This document shows, piece by piece, positions 39,401 through 52,160 of a stretch of 64,000 bases of DNA. Position 1 is the first letter of the stretch. Every line of letters begins with the position of its first letter. The position numbers were made by a program, and so were the translations under genes. The DNA comes from Ficedula albicollis (lineage: Eukaryota; Chordata; Aves; Passeriformes; Muscicapidae), in NCBI RefSeq assembly GCF_000247815.1, contig NC_021677.1, positions 12,472,040 to 12,536,039 on the forward strand, written 5' to 3'. The notes beneath the pieces are model-generated. The model did not search any database, was not told the origin of the DNA, and saw nothing but the letters and a program-made list of their open reading frames with translations.

Positions 39401-42400
39401 ATTCACAAGGTGCACATGCTCCATCCAAAGTCCTGAGTGAGACTGAATTGGAGGTCCTTGGTGGGTTCATAGCCCAGAGGTCCTGCACTTGGGGATTTGA
39501 GCTACAGTGTCCATAAAGTCCCCTTCTCCAAAAGATGGAGGCTTTACAATGCTGAAATGAGCAGCCCACATAAAATTTAATACAGTGATGAAGATGAACT
39601 TACTTCTGATACTTTTATTTTTTTTTTTACTTCAAATAGGATTTATTGTTTTCATGTCTCTGTAAAGAAAAGGTGAGCTGAATACTGAAATAAGTCACTG
39701 GCTGAGTTCTTGTTTTGGTGTTGTTGCTTTATTTATTTATTTTTAAGAACACACTTCAGTCTATAAATGTCTTGAAGCATTCTGCATTCTCCTTGCTTTC
39801 CAATTAAGTTTTCTGGTGTTTCTAATGTGGTCCTCTGGAGTGCTGGAAAGTAATAGGAACAAGAATGCATTTAATGCCTGGCCTGGTGTCTTGGCAGCAA
39901 GGCTTAGCACTGCAGTGTGGGGAGTAGCAGGTTCAGGACCAACCCCAGGAGTCTCAGTACTTGGACTGGCAGAGGGCTGGTGTAATGCACAGACAGTGAG
40001 CTCATTCTGCAGGTGGAGTGTTCAGCTGCATTGATCTTGTGGCAAACCCAGCCTGCTAAGGTTTTGGAGAAACATTGGCTCTGATCTGAAAGGAAATTGT
40101 GCTGCCTTTCTCTGTCTTTCCACTAGTTTAGCTTGCAAGCTCTAATAACATTAAAACAAACTTTAAGCAAGAAGGCTGACGCAGCTACAGAGACACAAAG
40201 TAATTTCCTATAAATAGTAAATACAATGAGCAAAACTCTAATCTCTCATTAGGTAATTGTATTTTCATGGGGTCAGCCAGCCTCCCTGGCCAGGTTGAGG
40301 TCAATTCTTAAATATGTGCATTATATACATTAGGCATCTGTTAATGAAGCATAAATTTCATCAGCAAGCTGGGTGCCAAAGTCAACTCATTTGGGTGCAT
40401 GGTTTGCATCTACAGTGGTGTCTTATGGATTTCTTCCATAGCTGAAACAGCAAGTTTGTGTAGATGTCATGAATGGCATATAATAAGGAAAAAAAACCAA
40501 AAACCACCACCATAAGCAAAACAGATGAGCATAAATCTTCTGAATTTTGGTTAAATGAAATCTAGAATGCAGTGAGTTCCAAGACAACAGTAAATAAAGG
40601 GTAAGGAAGAGATCATGTTGGTACAACCAGGAATACCTGCTTAGAGTTAGCAATTATTCCATTTGATAATATCTGGTCAGCGCTAATAATTGTTTCCTTT
40701 GACAAAAGATGAAATAAAAAAGCTAATAAAAATGCTAAATACAAAGCAAACCCTCCATTTTAGAGCACCATTTCCTAGAAGGTGTTCAGTGGGGCTTCAC
40801 TCCAAAAATCCACTAGAGCTTTTCTCAGATCCATCACAGGAGCCCTGGTAGAGCAGCAGCAAGATGACACTTCTCAGCAATTAAGCAAGAAGCCCTCAGG
40901 CTTACTTCTCCTGCCAGTCTAGGGTGCCAAAGATAGGATTTGTCCCCAAGAATGGTGAGCCTAGAAATGAGAACAGGCTGAACAGCCCTAATACCAAATG
41001 ATGATGATGGTACCATAACACTCTTCCCTTGCAAGCACGTAAGCAAAATTATTTATCTGCTTTGGAATTAAGGCTCGTGTGTCCTTTCAACATACAGGCT
41101 GGAGTACTGCTTTGCTTTATTTAACCAGCACAGGCTCTAAGGACAGCAGGATTTTGGCTATTTTTTATTGCCCATTAAAGTGGCAGAAGTGTTTCAGAGT
41201 AGTAGCCAATTTGAAAAGGAATATGAAATAAATTTTTCAGATTTCAAGAGTGTTCTCCTTTCATTCATTAAGTTTATGTCGCTGAGCACTGGATCATTGC
41301 GTGCTTTGGCAGTGGAAAATAAAATTTCAGAAAGAGAAAACTTTCCCAGTAGCACATGTTGGAACAACAACACAGGCTCCAAGTTGAGTTAAGCCAATTG
41401 TTAAGTTTGACAGCAGAACTATATCAGTCTCTTTGAACAAGTAATCCAAGGAATTTATGCAAAACCATGTGAGCTGTTCTCTTAGTTTCGATTCAGTAAC
41501 TTTCATGTAGAGTGAAGGCGAGGTTTTAGTAGGCAATAGAAGGAGCAAATTATTGGGAAAAAGATTAAACTGTGCCAAGAATTGTCTTGCAAGACATTGA
41601 ATCCCAGTGAGGCTGGAAATGAGTGAGGGGAAAAGGTGATCTCATAATTCTTCATTCCTCTTTTCCAGTGGAACAGAGGATGGGTAAGTAAAGGAATTTA
41701 GTCCTTGTTCTTGTGTACCCAAAATTCAGACAGCAAGGAACTGAATAATATTTGGTGGAAGGAAGGATATAGATAAAAATTGACAGTTCTTCATTAGTAG
41801 AAATGAAAAACATGAAGTCTTTCCTACGTGTTTCTAGGCCTGGGTGTAAAAAACACTGACTCACAGAACCCTATCCATGTACTTCAGTGGGCTTTGGGGC
41901 AGTGCAGGCATTGCCCTGATGGAATGAGCTTACAAGGAGCCTTCAGAGAGGCTGTTTCCCTTCTGCTGCAGGTAATAGTGTTACAGCCTAGGAGTTAAGA
42001 GGCTTTTCATGAACACAGCTTGAGAAGAAGCAGATCCTGATTGCCTCTGCAAACGAAAGCAGTGAGACAACGTAGGTTTTCAGTACTGTTAGCTTCCAGG
42101 TTAAACAAGACTGATTCCCTTTTTGAAAATTTCTGTACTGTTCAAATTAGTGCAAATAGTGTCATGAGTTTCTTGGGGAGGAAAAAAATCAATGACATAT
42201 TTCCCCCTTTATCCATCTAGCTCTGGGGAATGTAATGCTGCTGAATATGCTGGCTTTTGTAAGAGATGTAAAACAGAGTCTGTGATCATTTGTGGTCATT
42301 AAGGATAACTTTTTTTTTCCTTTTTCATGAATAGAGGTGTTAGTGAAGGTGTTCTGGCCTAATTCCAGTGCCAGTAATTGGATTTTTTTTTTTTTTTTAA

Positions 42401-43825
42401 CTTACACACATTCCTTCAGCAGTTTCATTTAGTTCTGTGTGCTGGGCTCAGTTCAGTGTTGCCACATCGGCCCCACCCTTTTTTTAGCTAAACTGATGCA
42501 AACAGACACTAAGACAATTGTAAGCTCTCCTTTCCCTCCCATACAGCCCCTTATCCCAAGAATATAATTACTGTTTAACACATTTTCTTCAGAGGTGCTT
42601 TCAGTGGTGTGTCCCCACCACCTCTCCAGCAAGATTTGACAGGGGGACATTTCTAGAAGGCAATATTCAGTAAGACCTCAAGAGGTGAAGGGGTTATCTA
42701 CTAGAGGCTGAACACTGGTGGCTGAGCCATTCTGCTGACATACTGAATTTCAGCCCTGCAGTGGCACACAGGAGTGTCACACTGGACTCTCAGGATGTGG
42801 CAGGAAGTGTAACCCACCATGTGCTGCATGGTTGGATTTGCAGTGATGGGTGGTATCAGTAGAAAAGATAACTCTGTCTCTCTGTGTAATCTGGAAAAAC
42901 GCTTCCAAAATTCTACAGATAGGACATGAGCAAACTGAAGGCAGAAGTACAGTGTTAGATGGGAGAAAGGAAGAAACACGAGGCACGTGAAATGCATTAG
43001 AAGCTGAACCAAAATATTATATCTTCTGCTCTGACAGATATGAGTGCATAGTGGAAAACAAGGTTGCTGCCTTTCTGCTGCTGTGCCTAATTGAAGTCAC
43101 AAAGGATGATGAAAGGTCAGACACAGTGCCAACCTCTCATTTTTCATCTAGACTGAATAGTTTCCAATGTGCTCTATGCCACCAGCTTTAGCCCTTCTAC
43201 CCTACTTTATAGAGGGGCTCTTCAGCCAGGCATGAGATACCCCAGAATGCTTAAACAGACTGGGAGTGGCTGAAGTTAGATGAATTTCTAAAAATATGGG
43301 GTTTTGGTCTCTCCAAAATACAATATACAGCAATGCAACCAAACTCAGAGATTTTCTCAGACATTCCTTGTCCCATGTGACTCCAGGAACATCAGAGATT
43401 TAAATCCACAGGTAAACCCTTGCTTCTACACCAGAAAGAGTCCATTTGTTCATGGGAGAGTGATTAAGGATTTCCATGTGTTTAGCTAGCCTGGAAATTC
43501 CCCCAGTCCTCCTTGGAGTTTGTTATTAAACAGGAGAGAACCCAAATTAGAGCACAGTCCAAACCCCAGCGTTAAAGGCCAGCCATGAAAACTTTATGTT
43601 GGGTGCACCCTCACACCTTGGGTGACAGAGAGTGCCTCTGTCCCCAGGCTGTGACCATCAGCAGGACTGGAGATCACAGAAAGGCAGCACTAAGAACACG
43701 TGTCCAGGATAGGCAAAACCACAATACACTGGAGAAAAAAAAAAAGTGTGTAGTTCTTATACAGGTTACTCTTTCCAGAAAAATAAGTCTTCTTGCCACT
43801 ACAAAACTTCATTGTAGGCTGTCAA
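33428..43825. other. Intergenic desert, no gene seen
   Basis: AT-rich noncoding DNA. Open frames up to 148 codons (34460-34906) carry no recognised domain and are not flanked by convincing splice or promoter structure. Blocks near 35.5-35.75, 40.14-40.4 and 40.65-41.5 kb have the evenly textured, repeat-free AT-rich look of conserved noncoding elements, but this cannot be shown from one sequence. Confidence 0.6.
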
Positions 43826-44027
43826 GGGTTAAAAAGCATTTGAAAATCAGCTTCTATTGGACTATTTTGTTTGGCCAATATCTGACATGGTTGTACTGAG
43901 CACGTTTTGCCACCTGGCCAATTTTTTTTCCTGCCAAGCTATTCACTCAGGCTTGTGGTGTGAAAAATAGATGTTTAATAGTCAATGAAGTACTATAGTG
44001 GGTAATAGTTTATAAATTTCCATGACT
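43826..44027 (+). repeat. Diverged about 0.2-kb duplicate, copy A
   Basis: It aligns with 45273-45467. Shared strings include ttttgtttggccaata, ttttgccacctggc, attca-tcaggc, tggtgtgaaaaa, tttaatagtcaa, ggtaatagttta and ttccatgact. Copy A carries a short insertion (ggttgtactg region) relative to copy B. It could be an ancient local duplication or two copies of an old repeat family. Confidence 0.88.
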
Positions 44028-45272
44028 TATTATGCTCAGCCTAAGTGACTGTTTATTAAGTGTATTTAAAGCCCCCCATCTCATTAACTTACAGGACTGG
44101 TGATTCCCTTCTCCCACCACTGCTGTTTTTAATGGAAAATATTCACACGTCTTTCTCCTAGGGCATGTGAAACAACCCTGTGGAAAAGAGACTGCCTGGA
44201 TAAGAGCAGGACATCATCCTTGGCTAGGTACAATGTGTTTATAATTTCTGGAAATAAAGTGAATCTGAAATACAAGATATATGTGTTTTGGACCAAAAAA
44301 TATCTATAAATATCCTTTGTAAAAAATACAGCTGCCAATGTCCCGCCCTCTTCTGCTTTGAGTTCACAGTGAATGACACGCTCAGTTTTATCAATAAAGC
44401 ATGTCTCATGTAAAAAAAATATTAAACCAGCAACTTAATTATGAAATACTGCCTTTATTTTCTTAATGGATTCCACGGTACTTCGGGGAAATATTGCATA
44501 CTAGGGTTAAATAAATTCTCTGCTAACAAAAACCAGGCCCAGTGTTAACTTTAGGGATCTGCTATTAGCTGTGCAATGGGAAGGTGAGTTTCTGTAGCAG
44601 GGAAAGTCTGCTAATTGTAAAAGAGCATGTTTTGTTCCCCTGTATTAACCTCTAGCATGAAAAAAGGTCATTGGTTGCTCTTGATAAATTCTGTGAAATC
44701 TCTCAAAAGGATCCTGCTGACATCAATGAGATAAATGTTCTTTTATCATATATAATATTTTAGCAATGCTGTGTAAGTAAAACTCCAGATTAATCCCTGA
44801 GGTGATTCCAGTGAAGCTACTAGGAGCACAATGCAGTTAAGTTTGGTCATCTAACACTTGGCTGCATGCTGTTTACATCAGTTTCCTGAAGGTCAATTGG
44901 AAGCTGAAGACGAACATGAGATAATGGCAATAGGAAAACAGAAAAATCGGTGAGTATTATGAGAATGTCAAGAGATGGCTCTAATAAAGGTAAAGGAAGT
45001 TGTGCATGAAATCCCCTCCAGTAGAAAGCATCTGAGAGTTCAGTTTTTCTAAACTGGGATGTTAATCTGGCACAGATGTTACAGAGGAGCCCTTTCCACA
45101 TAATCTCAGGTGCCACATCTGGAAACAGCCACGAACATCAGCTCAACCTGCAACAGCAGCGAGTGCAGCAAGAGCAGGGCCACCTGTGCTGCAGGGAGTG
45201 AGCAGCTCTCTCCTGGCCTGCTCCCAGGTACTTCCAAACAGCAGATATAAAATACGTGCCCCCAGTGTTGAA

Positions 45273-45467
45273 GGAGTTAATGTGACATTGCAAAATGAGC
45301 TTTGCTATTTGCTGTTTTGTTTGGCCAATAGCTGACACAAGCACATTTTGCCACCTGGCTAATTTTGTGCTGCCAAGTTATTCATTCAGGCCAGTGGTGT
45401 GAAAAAGGAGGCATTTAATAGTCAACAGAGCACTATATAGGGTAATAGTTTATGATTTTCCATGACT
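45273..45467 (+). repeat. Diverged about 0.2-kb duplicate, copy B
   Basis: Partner of 43826-44027, in the same orientation and about 1450 bp downstream. The retained blocks contain TTTGGCCAAT (NF-I half-site/CCAAT-like) and GCCACCTGG (E-box-like). The sequence outside these limits does not align. Confidence 0.88.
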
Positions 45468-45845
45468 ACTTAGATGCTGCTCAAATTATTCTTGATTGAG
45501 TAAATTATTCTTTTTTAAAATCATCCCATTCATTTATTTACTAATGACTCTATCCCTTCTCTCCCATACACCATTTTTTTTTAAGTGGGAACTATCAGCC
45601 ATTTCCATGTTTGAGGGGATTTAGCCAATGAAAAACTATGAGCATATTATAGCTCAGATCACAACTTTGAAAGACCTTTTCCCAAGATATTAGAGGCTGA
45701 ATAAAACTCCTTTCTGAGCTTTCCAGGGAACCCTGCACAGGGGTGAGGTGAGCTGGAGAGGAACCCTGACATCTTGGTTCAGCAGATGAAAATATTTATC
45801 CTCTCTGCCCCCCAGTAATTTTATTTTTTCAGCAGGTGGTTGCTG

Positions 45846-45877
45846 GGTTGGTTGGTTGGTTGGTTGGTTGGTTGGTT
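45846..45877. repeat. (GGTT)8 microsatellite
   Basis: Eight uninterrupted GGTT units. Confidence 0.95.
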
Positions 45878-46489
45878 TGCAAGATGAACCACAGCCTGAT
45901 GGGCTCATTCCAGTGGGGTCACTGGCTAGCTGAAAACCCCTCAGCCTTTGCCAGCAGGAAATCCTTGGCAAGGCTATCCAAGATCAGTGTTGGAACAGCA
46001 AACCCCTTCCTCAGGAGAGCCTACCTGTCTATAGGTGGGTTTTTACCCTGCAAGGTGCTGGTACAGGTGCTTAGATGCATGCCAGAGACAGCTTTTTTGC
46101 TTTTGTGTGCACTTCCTGAGGTGCTGGAAGCGAGCAGGAGAGGCAATCCTTTGCCTGTCACAGCAAACACACAATGGCATCACGTGTAAATTGATTTTCC
46201 AGACTTTGGCTGACTTGTGTTAAACCAAAGGGAGGAGGGCAGACCAAAGCATCCTGCTCTACAGATGCAAGCTTATTAAGCCATAATGCCAGAAGTTGTC
46301 AGACCAAAATAATGCACGTTTTTGTGAGTTTATCTGATGTCACATACTTTAGACAAACACTGGTGTTAGTATTCATTGTATGGCTTAATTGGTTTGATAC
46401 AGAGCAGCAACACAAGTGTGGAGAGATGCTTGTTATGTAGGTCTTCGTGTTGTTTCAAAGTCTTTATTATTATGACAGCAAAGTCTTGT

Positions 46490-47060
46490 TCATTAAAGTT
46501 TCACAATCCATTTTCATTAGGATGAAACTGATTCTGTAAATGAACAGTTGCTCTGAAAAATCAAACCCTTGCAGCTATCACAGGGGAGGTACAAAGTCTG
46601 TATTAATTATCAGGAATATGGTGTCGATCGAAGATGTTAATTGCCCTGATGGTTAGTTATTTGGGGAATTGCCATGCATTTCATGCAGGGATAATAAAAA
46701 TGAATTTTTAAACAAAGAGATCTTAAAATAATATATAATCTGTAGAGAATACCAACATCAAAGGCTTATCTCAAAGCTTTGAATTTTATCTTTGTGGTCC
46801 AAAATGTTAAAGATGAACTGAGCAATATTTCAGCTGGTTCAAGTTTGTGAGAGGAAAACAAAACAAGAGTTAATTAACTGTTATTACAAACCTTTTCAAC
46901 TTTAATTTGACTTTCAAATATTAGCATTTATCTATGAACTATGCTTCTGGGTTTGACAAATTAGCTTTCACAGAACAAGTTTAATTAGGCTTCATTGTGC
47001 TTTTATGTCACTTTGCACAGTTCCAGACAATGAATGGATTAACTTACTAAAAGTCATATG
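46490..47060. promoter_or_regulatory. Candidate conserved noncoding element with TCF/SOX-type motifs
   Basis: This repeat-free AT-rich block has several CAAAG/CTTTG sites within about 90 bp: aacaaag 46711-46717, atcaaagg 46757-46764, the palindrome tcaaagctttga 46771-46782 and atctttgtgg 46788-46797. It also has TAAT/ATTA motifs and an isolated tcgatcga palindrome at 46624-46631. TCF/LEF and SOX factors recognise WWCAAAG-type sites. Enhancer function is inference. Confidence 0.4.
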
Positions 47061-47487
47061 TTTAAAAGAATTTGTTGAATGCTAAAAAGGTTGACAAAGT
47101 TGCAAAGCTTTAGGAGCCTAATGCAGAAAAGATGCATCCTGTTTAGCATGATAACACGCATTCTTTGCAGAGAACAGCTGGTGCTGACACACACAGCCCT
47201 GCCTGGCTGCTCTCAGCACCCACAGGCTGTGTCACCACCCCCTTCCCATCCCTTTCCACCCTGGGAAAGTCTGGAGTGTGTGTTTGCTACCAAAGCCTGA
47301 TTGATACCTGTGAAAGACAGGAAAGGGGAGAGCTACATGTGCACATGACATGACTGAGCATGCTAGTTCTATAGCTGGAGTAAAATAATCTCAGTGTGAA
47401 TTGGTATTTCTGTTTTAATTTTTGATTTCCTTTTTTTTACCAGTGGTATTAGGACTGCTCCATATTTATGCCATATTTATGAGAGAT

Positions 47488-47513
47488 AAAAAAAAAAAAA
47501 AAAAAAAAAAAAA
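47488..47513. repeat. A26 tract
   Basis: An uninterrupted run of 26 A after gagagat. No retroposed gene is recognisable upstream of it. Confidence 0.9.
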
Positions 47514-50500
47514 GTAACTGTGAGACTGAAGCTATATAGCAAATTGATTTGTATCAACATAGTCACAGGTGAGAGTGGAGAGCATTGTAGAAAAGTATAA
47601 ATAGATGTGAAATTGAGAAACGTTGTTGCTCTCCTTCACAAAGGGATGTGCCACTTTAGAACTCACTAAATAGAGATTTGGTATTACAGTAGGTGCTGTC
47701 TGTAGGAGAGCCTGTTTTGTAGCTGAGTATTAGACCTTTTCTGTTTTTTTCTGACTTCTCATCCTCCTCTCTAGCCACACATGTGCTCCTCTGCCCTGTG
47801 GTGTTAAACTGCTTTTGTCCAGACAAGCTAGAACAGTCAGGAGACCCTGAAGAGATCTAAGAGTTGATCTAGTGACAATTGTGCTTGAGAACAGAAAGCC
47901 ATGGCAATCTGTTCTGTGGAGAGAAGGAACAGAGTTCTTCTGGGGATAGAGCACTGTGTCAGAATAAAGAACACATTTGTGATGGCTGCATGTAGGGAGG
48001 CAGAAATAATTGCTTTTACAAACTGGCAATGAAGCAGGTTTGTGCATGTTTGCCCCTCCCAAATCACGCAGCCCTCTCCTGGTGGCCAGTATAATTTGGG
48101 CAAACATCAGATTGTGCTAACTCATGGCTGGCTGACTGCCTGCAGATTCTTCCAGGAGTGATGCAGCGCCAGGATTGTCCATTTGCACTAAACATATCCC
48201 ATATTCCATGGCCGAGAAAGGCCCATGCTTGTGTATCGATTTAGTAGCTTAATGCCAGCTCAGGATTTTCTCCAGGCAGGAGCATTGCTGGTTTCCTCAA
48301 TGCTGAGGGTGTGTCCTGTTAGATTTTGAGTAAGAGTGCTGTTGGACACTGTGGGATACTTTAGGATGCTCTCTAAGTTTGATAAACAAGAAGAAAGGTC
48401 ATACACTAAAAAGTAACAAAAAAGGAGTTTAGGAGGATAAGGAAAACAAAATAGAAAAGCAGTTTGTTGGACAGAGCCAGGGATAATAAGGAAGCCATAT
48501 TAAGCAACAGTGAAAACCAAACAAAACTAGAGATATTGCAGAGGGGAGAAGAAATGAGTCAAAAAATATATTTCAGTGCAGTGATAGCAAGCTGAAATGA
48601 AACCAAAGAAACAAGCAACAAGCATCAGGCTGCCACTTAAGCCCCACTAGGCAGCAAGATGAAATATGTTGTAGTGACCATTTTGTAAGGGGTCCTTTAC
48701 ACTTAGGAAAGAAAGGCAGTTCTAGCACTAATAGCACACTATAAATTGCACCTTTTCCTCCCTCCCCTCCATCTGGCAAGTGCCAGTTACTCTGTTTTTC
48801 TGTATATTTTCTATATTATTGGAATTTTCCAGTAACTTTGCACAATTCATGTAAATACATAAATCAGAACTCTGGAAGAAACCAAGGCAGGAAGAAAGTA
48901 GAGGGAATATACAATATGCTCTTATACTTAAAATTCCCATTCCCCTTATCAGGATTTATGAGTGTTCAAGGAGGATAGGCCCACAATGAACACCTTTAAC
49001 ATTATCTTATGTTTTCCTGAAGTTCTACTAAAAGTAAAGATAAAATCTATGAGGTTATAGGTATAAGATCTGGTTGGAAAGTAGAAGAACAGTTTATGGA
49101 ATACTATAAAATATTTGACATAGTTTCTGCTTTTTAAGGTTGAAAAATGCATACTGTTTTCAAAACACAGTTACTGTTTCACAAATCCATTTTTTCCCTG
49201 TTGCTCATATTTTTCCCTTTTGGTACTGAGTCTGTTAAAATCCACACTGTCTACACATGCTTTCTTCCAACTTTCCTCCCGCTTTCAGTCTCTCTTCTCT
49301 GCTTCAGCTACATTGGGAAAGTTATAATAAATAATAATAAAAAAATCCCCTTATTTTCTAAGCCCAAGAAATAAAGAATACTTTTGCTCCAGAGTACAAA
49401 TTTACATGAGAATAAGCACCTTATTCTCCTAAGCAGCTTTGACATGTAAAATCTCATATGTAGTATCTTGGTCTGAAAAAAACTTTTGATGCTCTGTTTG
49501 TTACTTGTCCTGATTGATTCCAATGAGAGTTTTCTGAATAAAAGTAGTTTAAAATATTAAGTAAGGATTTCAGGGTTTGGTGTGCTTACATTTAAGCCCC
49601 CAGTGCTGGGAAGGTTTATACATTTCCTTTAAAAGTGTGCACTGTAAGTATGTCCTTTGAAGTCAGTGGGACAAATCCTCAGCTGATATCAATTGCTACT
49701 CTTCCACTGATTTCAATGAAGTGATAACATTTATTGTAGCTGAAGACATATCCCATAGAGACTGAGTGCTATTGTAAAGCTGCATGCTTAGAAGCTTTTT
49801 CCTCATTTACCCCAAGACTATTTCCTCTCTGTTCCCAGACCCTTCAAGCAGCCTTTTATAGTATTTCATTTCACTGCAGAGCTGACACGAGTTCCATTTT
49901 GGTGATGGAAGAGAATCCTGTACTTCTGTGGAGCATAAAATGTTATAAACAAAAGGCAAGTGATAGATCAGACCCACACACTATGCTTTACTCACATATT
50001 TTCTGTGTCTGCAGTGTGCTGCCTGTACTGGTATGGCATTTTTTCAGGTGTGGTATTCGTATGTGAAAGGATTGCACTTGTGTCATTTTTCACTCTCCTG
50101 AATTGTACATGGGTTCTGTGGAAATGTGGCCATTGATTTTTTTTGTTTGTTTGTTTCTTGTTGAAAGATGAAGTCAAGCAGGACTTTTTCTCCATGTTGT
50201 CATGCTTACAGGGACAATTTATATTCCCAATTTACGGCTATGTAGCCTTTTCTCTTGGTTCAAGTGTTGTGCTGATTTTAGAGTGTGTTGATCTGAAACT
50301 GCACTCTGATACTTCCCCATACTTCCTCTTGAAACTTCCTGTATGCTCATATAGGGCCCAGTGGAACTTGGTTGTGTGTAAGGCCACAGCCTGCATGTTT
50401 TTATGGCTTATTCTTTAAGTTTCTCTGGATTTTGTGCCTATGTTGGCATCAAAATCACTCTTTAGGTTGATATATGTGGGTTTGCTAATAGACCCTAGAA

Positions 50501-51143
50501 ATACCTTGGGAGGGGAAAAAAAGAAAGACATTTTTACAGATAAAAGAAAAGCTATTTTTCCAGATAAGCTCTCTCAGAAGGTAGGATGAAGCACAAGGGT
50601 TAGGATGGGGAATAGTTGTTGAGTTTCTTAAAAGATAACCATCTCCATAATAAAAATACAAAAATCTGAATTTAAACTCTTCCATACTGAAAATCTTGAC
50701 AGATGAACTTTGGAGCAACAAACCTCAGCTGTGTGTGAGACAATTGGGAAGAGACAAGATCATCAGATTCAGCCAAATCATTTTGACATGGCAGTCCTTG
50801 CATAAGCAGAACATGAACCTAAGGCTCAGAATAAGTTTTATACTGCTGAATCAGGGAGCATAAGTATTTTCACACTTCTTTTCTGGAAAACACCAAAACC
50901 ATCTCGGGTAATTAGAAACAGTAGCCTTACTTGTAGACTCAGCAGTATATGAACTCTACAGCCACCTTTCTGTCCCAAGCACAGCTCCCAGAACTCAGAA
51001 CTCATGGCCCAGGGCCAAAGCCCCTAACCCACCCTTACTCGAGGGAGGAATTTTGGTCTCTTGCTGAGTGAAGAATGTGTATCTCTTCCTTCTGAGGTAG
51101 CAACAAATGTGACTGTACTTAATCTAGGGGAGGAAATCTTCCT
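47514..51143. other. Intergenic, no gene seen
   Basis: AT-rich noncoding DNA. The stretch 49650-49760 resembles an old interspersed repeat (see findings). Open frames (for example 47730-48107 minus, 125 codons) have no recognised domain. Confidence 0.6.
49650..49760. repeat. Possible ancient interspersed repeat fragment
   Basis: It contains 'tgaagtcagtgggacaaatc', 'tcagctgatatcaattgct' and 'ccactgatttcaatgaagtg'. This inverted pair of (t)tgaagtca(g)tgg-like motifs is reminiscent of a repeat widespread in reptile and bird DNA. I cannot name the family with certainty. Confidence 0.35.
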
Positions 51144-51174
<31 letters not shown>

Positions 51175-51175
51175 T
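51144..51175. repeat. (TA)n microsatellite
   Basis: An alternating TA run with one G interruption at 51167. Confidence 0.9.
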
Positions 51176-51449
51176 TTAGATTTTCCTGGAAACTTCTCCT
51201 GTCAGCCAAGTCAAGTGGGGTCCAGCTACCTTCATCCAGAAACTGATCTGTTGGATGGAAATGGGCGTGATGAAAGGGGGTGAACACAGATCTCATATTT
51301 TACGGGGAGGAGGGTGAATTATTCCCCCACTTTGTGTGAAAACATAAAGGAAGGAAAAAGATGTATCCTTTGGAGCTATTAATCCCCAACAAATGTGCCA
51401 CTGCAAGAACTTTGGGAGGTGTTTATTCCACAGGGACCATCAGTAGTTA

Positions 51450-52160
51450 GCAGATTGTGCACTTTGCTCACCGTAACCCATTGTTAGCGCAGATTTCGCA
51501 GGTGGATCGTCGCCCATTTGCTGAGTCGTTTTGTGCAATCTCTAAATCATTGCGGGCCATCTATTTGAAAAGTGTTAGTGGAGGAAGCATAATGTGCTTT
51601 CATGGTAATGCAAAATGCATTAGAAATGAATTGCATGATGCTTACCTCTCAAATTACAGAAAAGACAATGACACCCATATATGCGAATGCAAATGATATA
51701 TAAAAATATCACAGATGAATCCCTGAGCTGTAACACTTGTTCATTTCTATAAATATTAACACATCAGGATTTATTTTGACATACCACTAAGATAAGTGCT
51801 AGAACTGACAATAATAATGTATAATTTATGTCCTCCATATTACCTTAACATCACTGTGCTTACATTATTGCATAAATTAATTTAATGTTTCTGACATGCA
51901 GCAGATTATTCAAGCATTTGTTCTTTTGTCTTCTACTGGTTTCAGTGGCTGTTTTCCAAATTACAGAATATTATTATACTCTAATGTTTATTTTATGGTA
52001 CATACAATTCATAAAGTCACTTTAAAGTTCTGAAAGCTTTTATTTAGCACTCAGATAAACATGTGTTGTTATATGATGTGGAAAGAGCATTAAAGCTTTT
52101 GTATATTAAATAACTTTATGCTTGTGATGCAAATTGACAATAGCTGAGAAGTGCAGAGCT
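51450..52160. promoter_or_regulatory. Candidate conserved noncoding element with octamer
   Basis: The AT-rich background changes to a block that retains seven CpGs between 51472 and 51554, followed by the overlapping octamer-like pair ATGCGAAT/ATGCAAAT at 51681-51694 and many TAAT/ATTA cores. There are no repeats and no coding frame with recognisable similarity. The texture is that of a vertebrate developmental enhancer. Conservation itself cannot be seen from one genome. Confidence 0.45.

Noticed and set aside
51144..51175. TATA-like promoter
   Set aside because: It is a (TA)n microsatellite with no initiator, transcript start or downstream coding exon.
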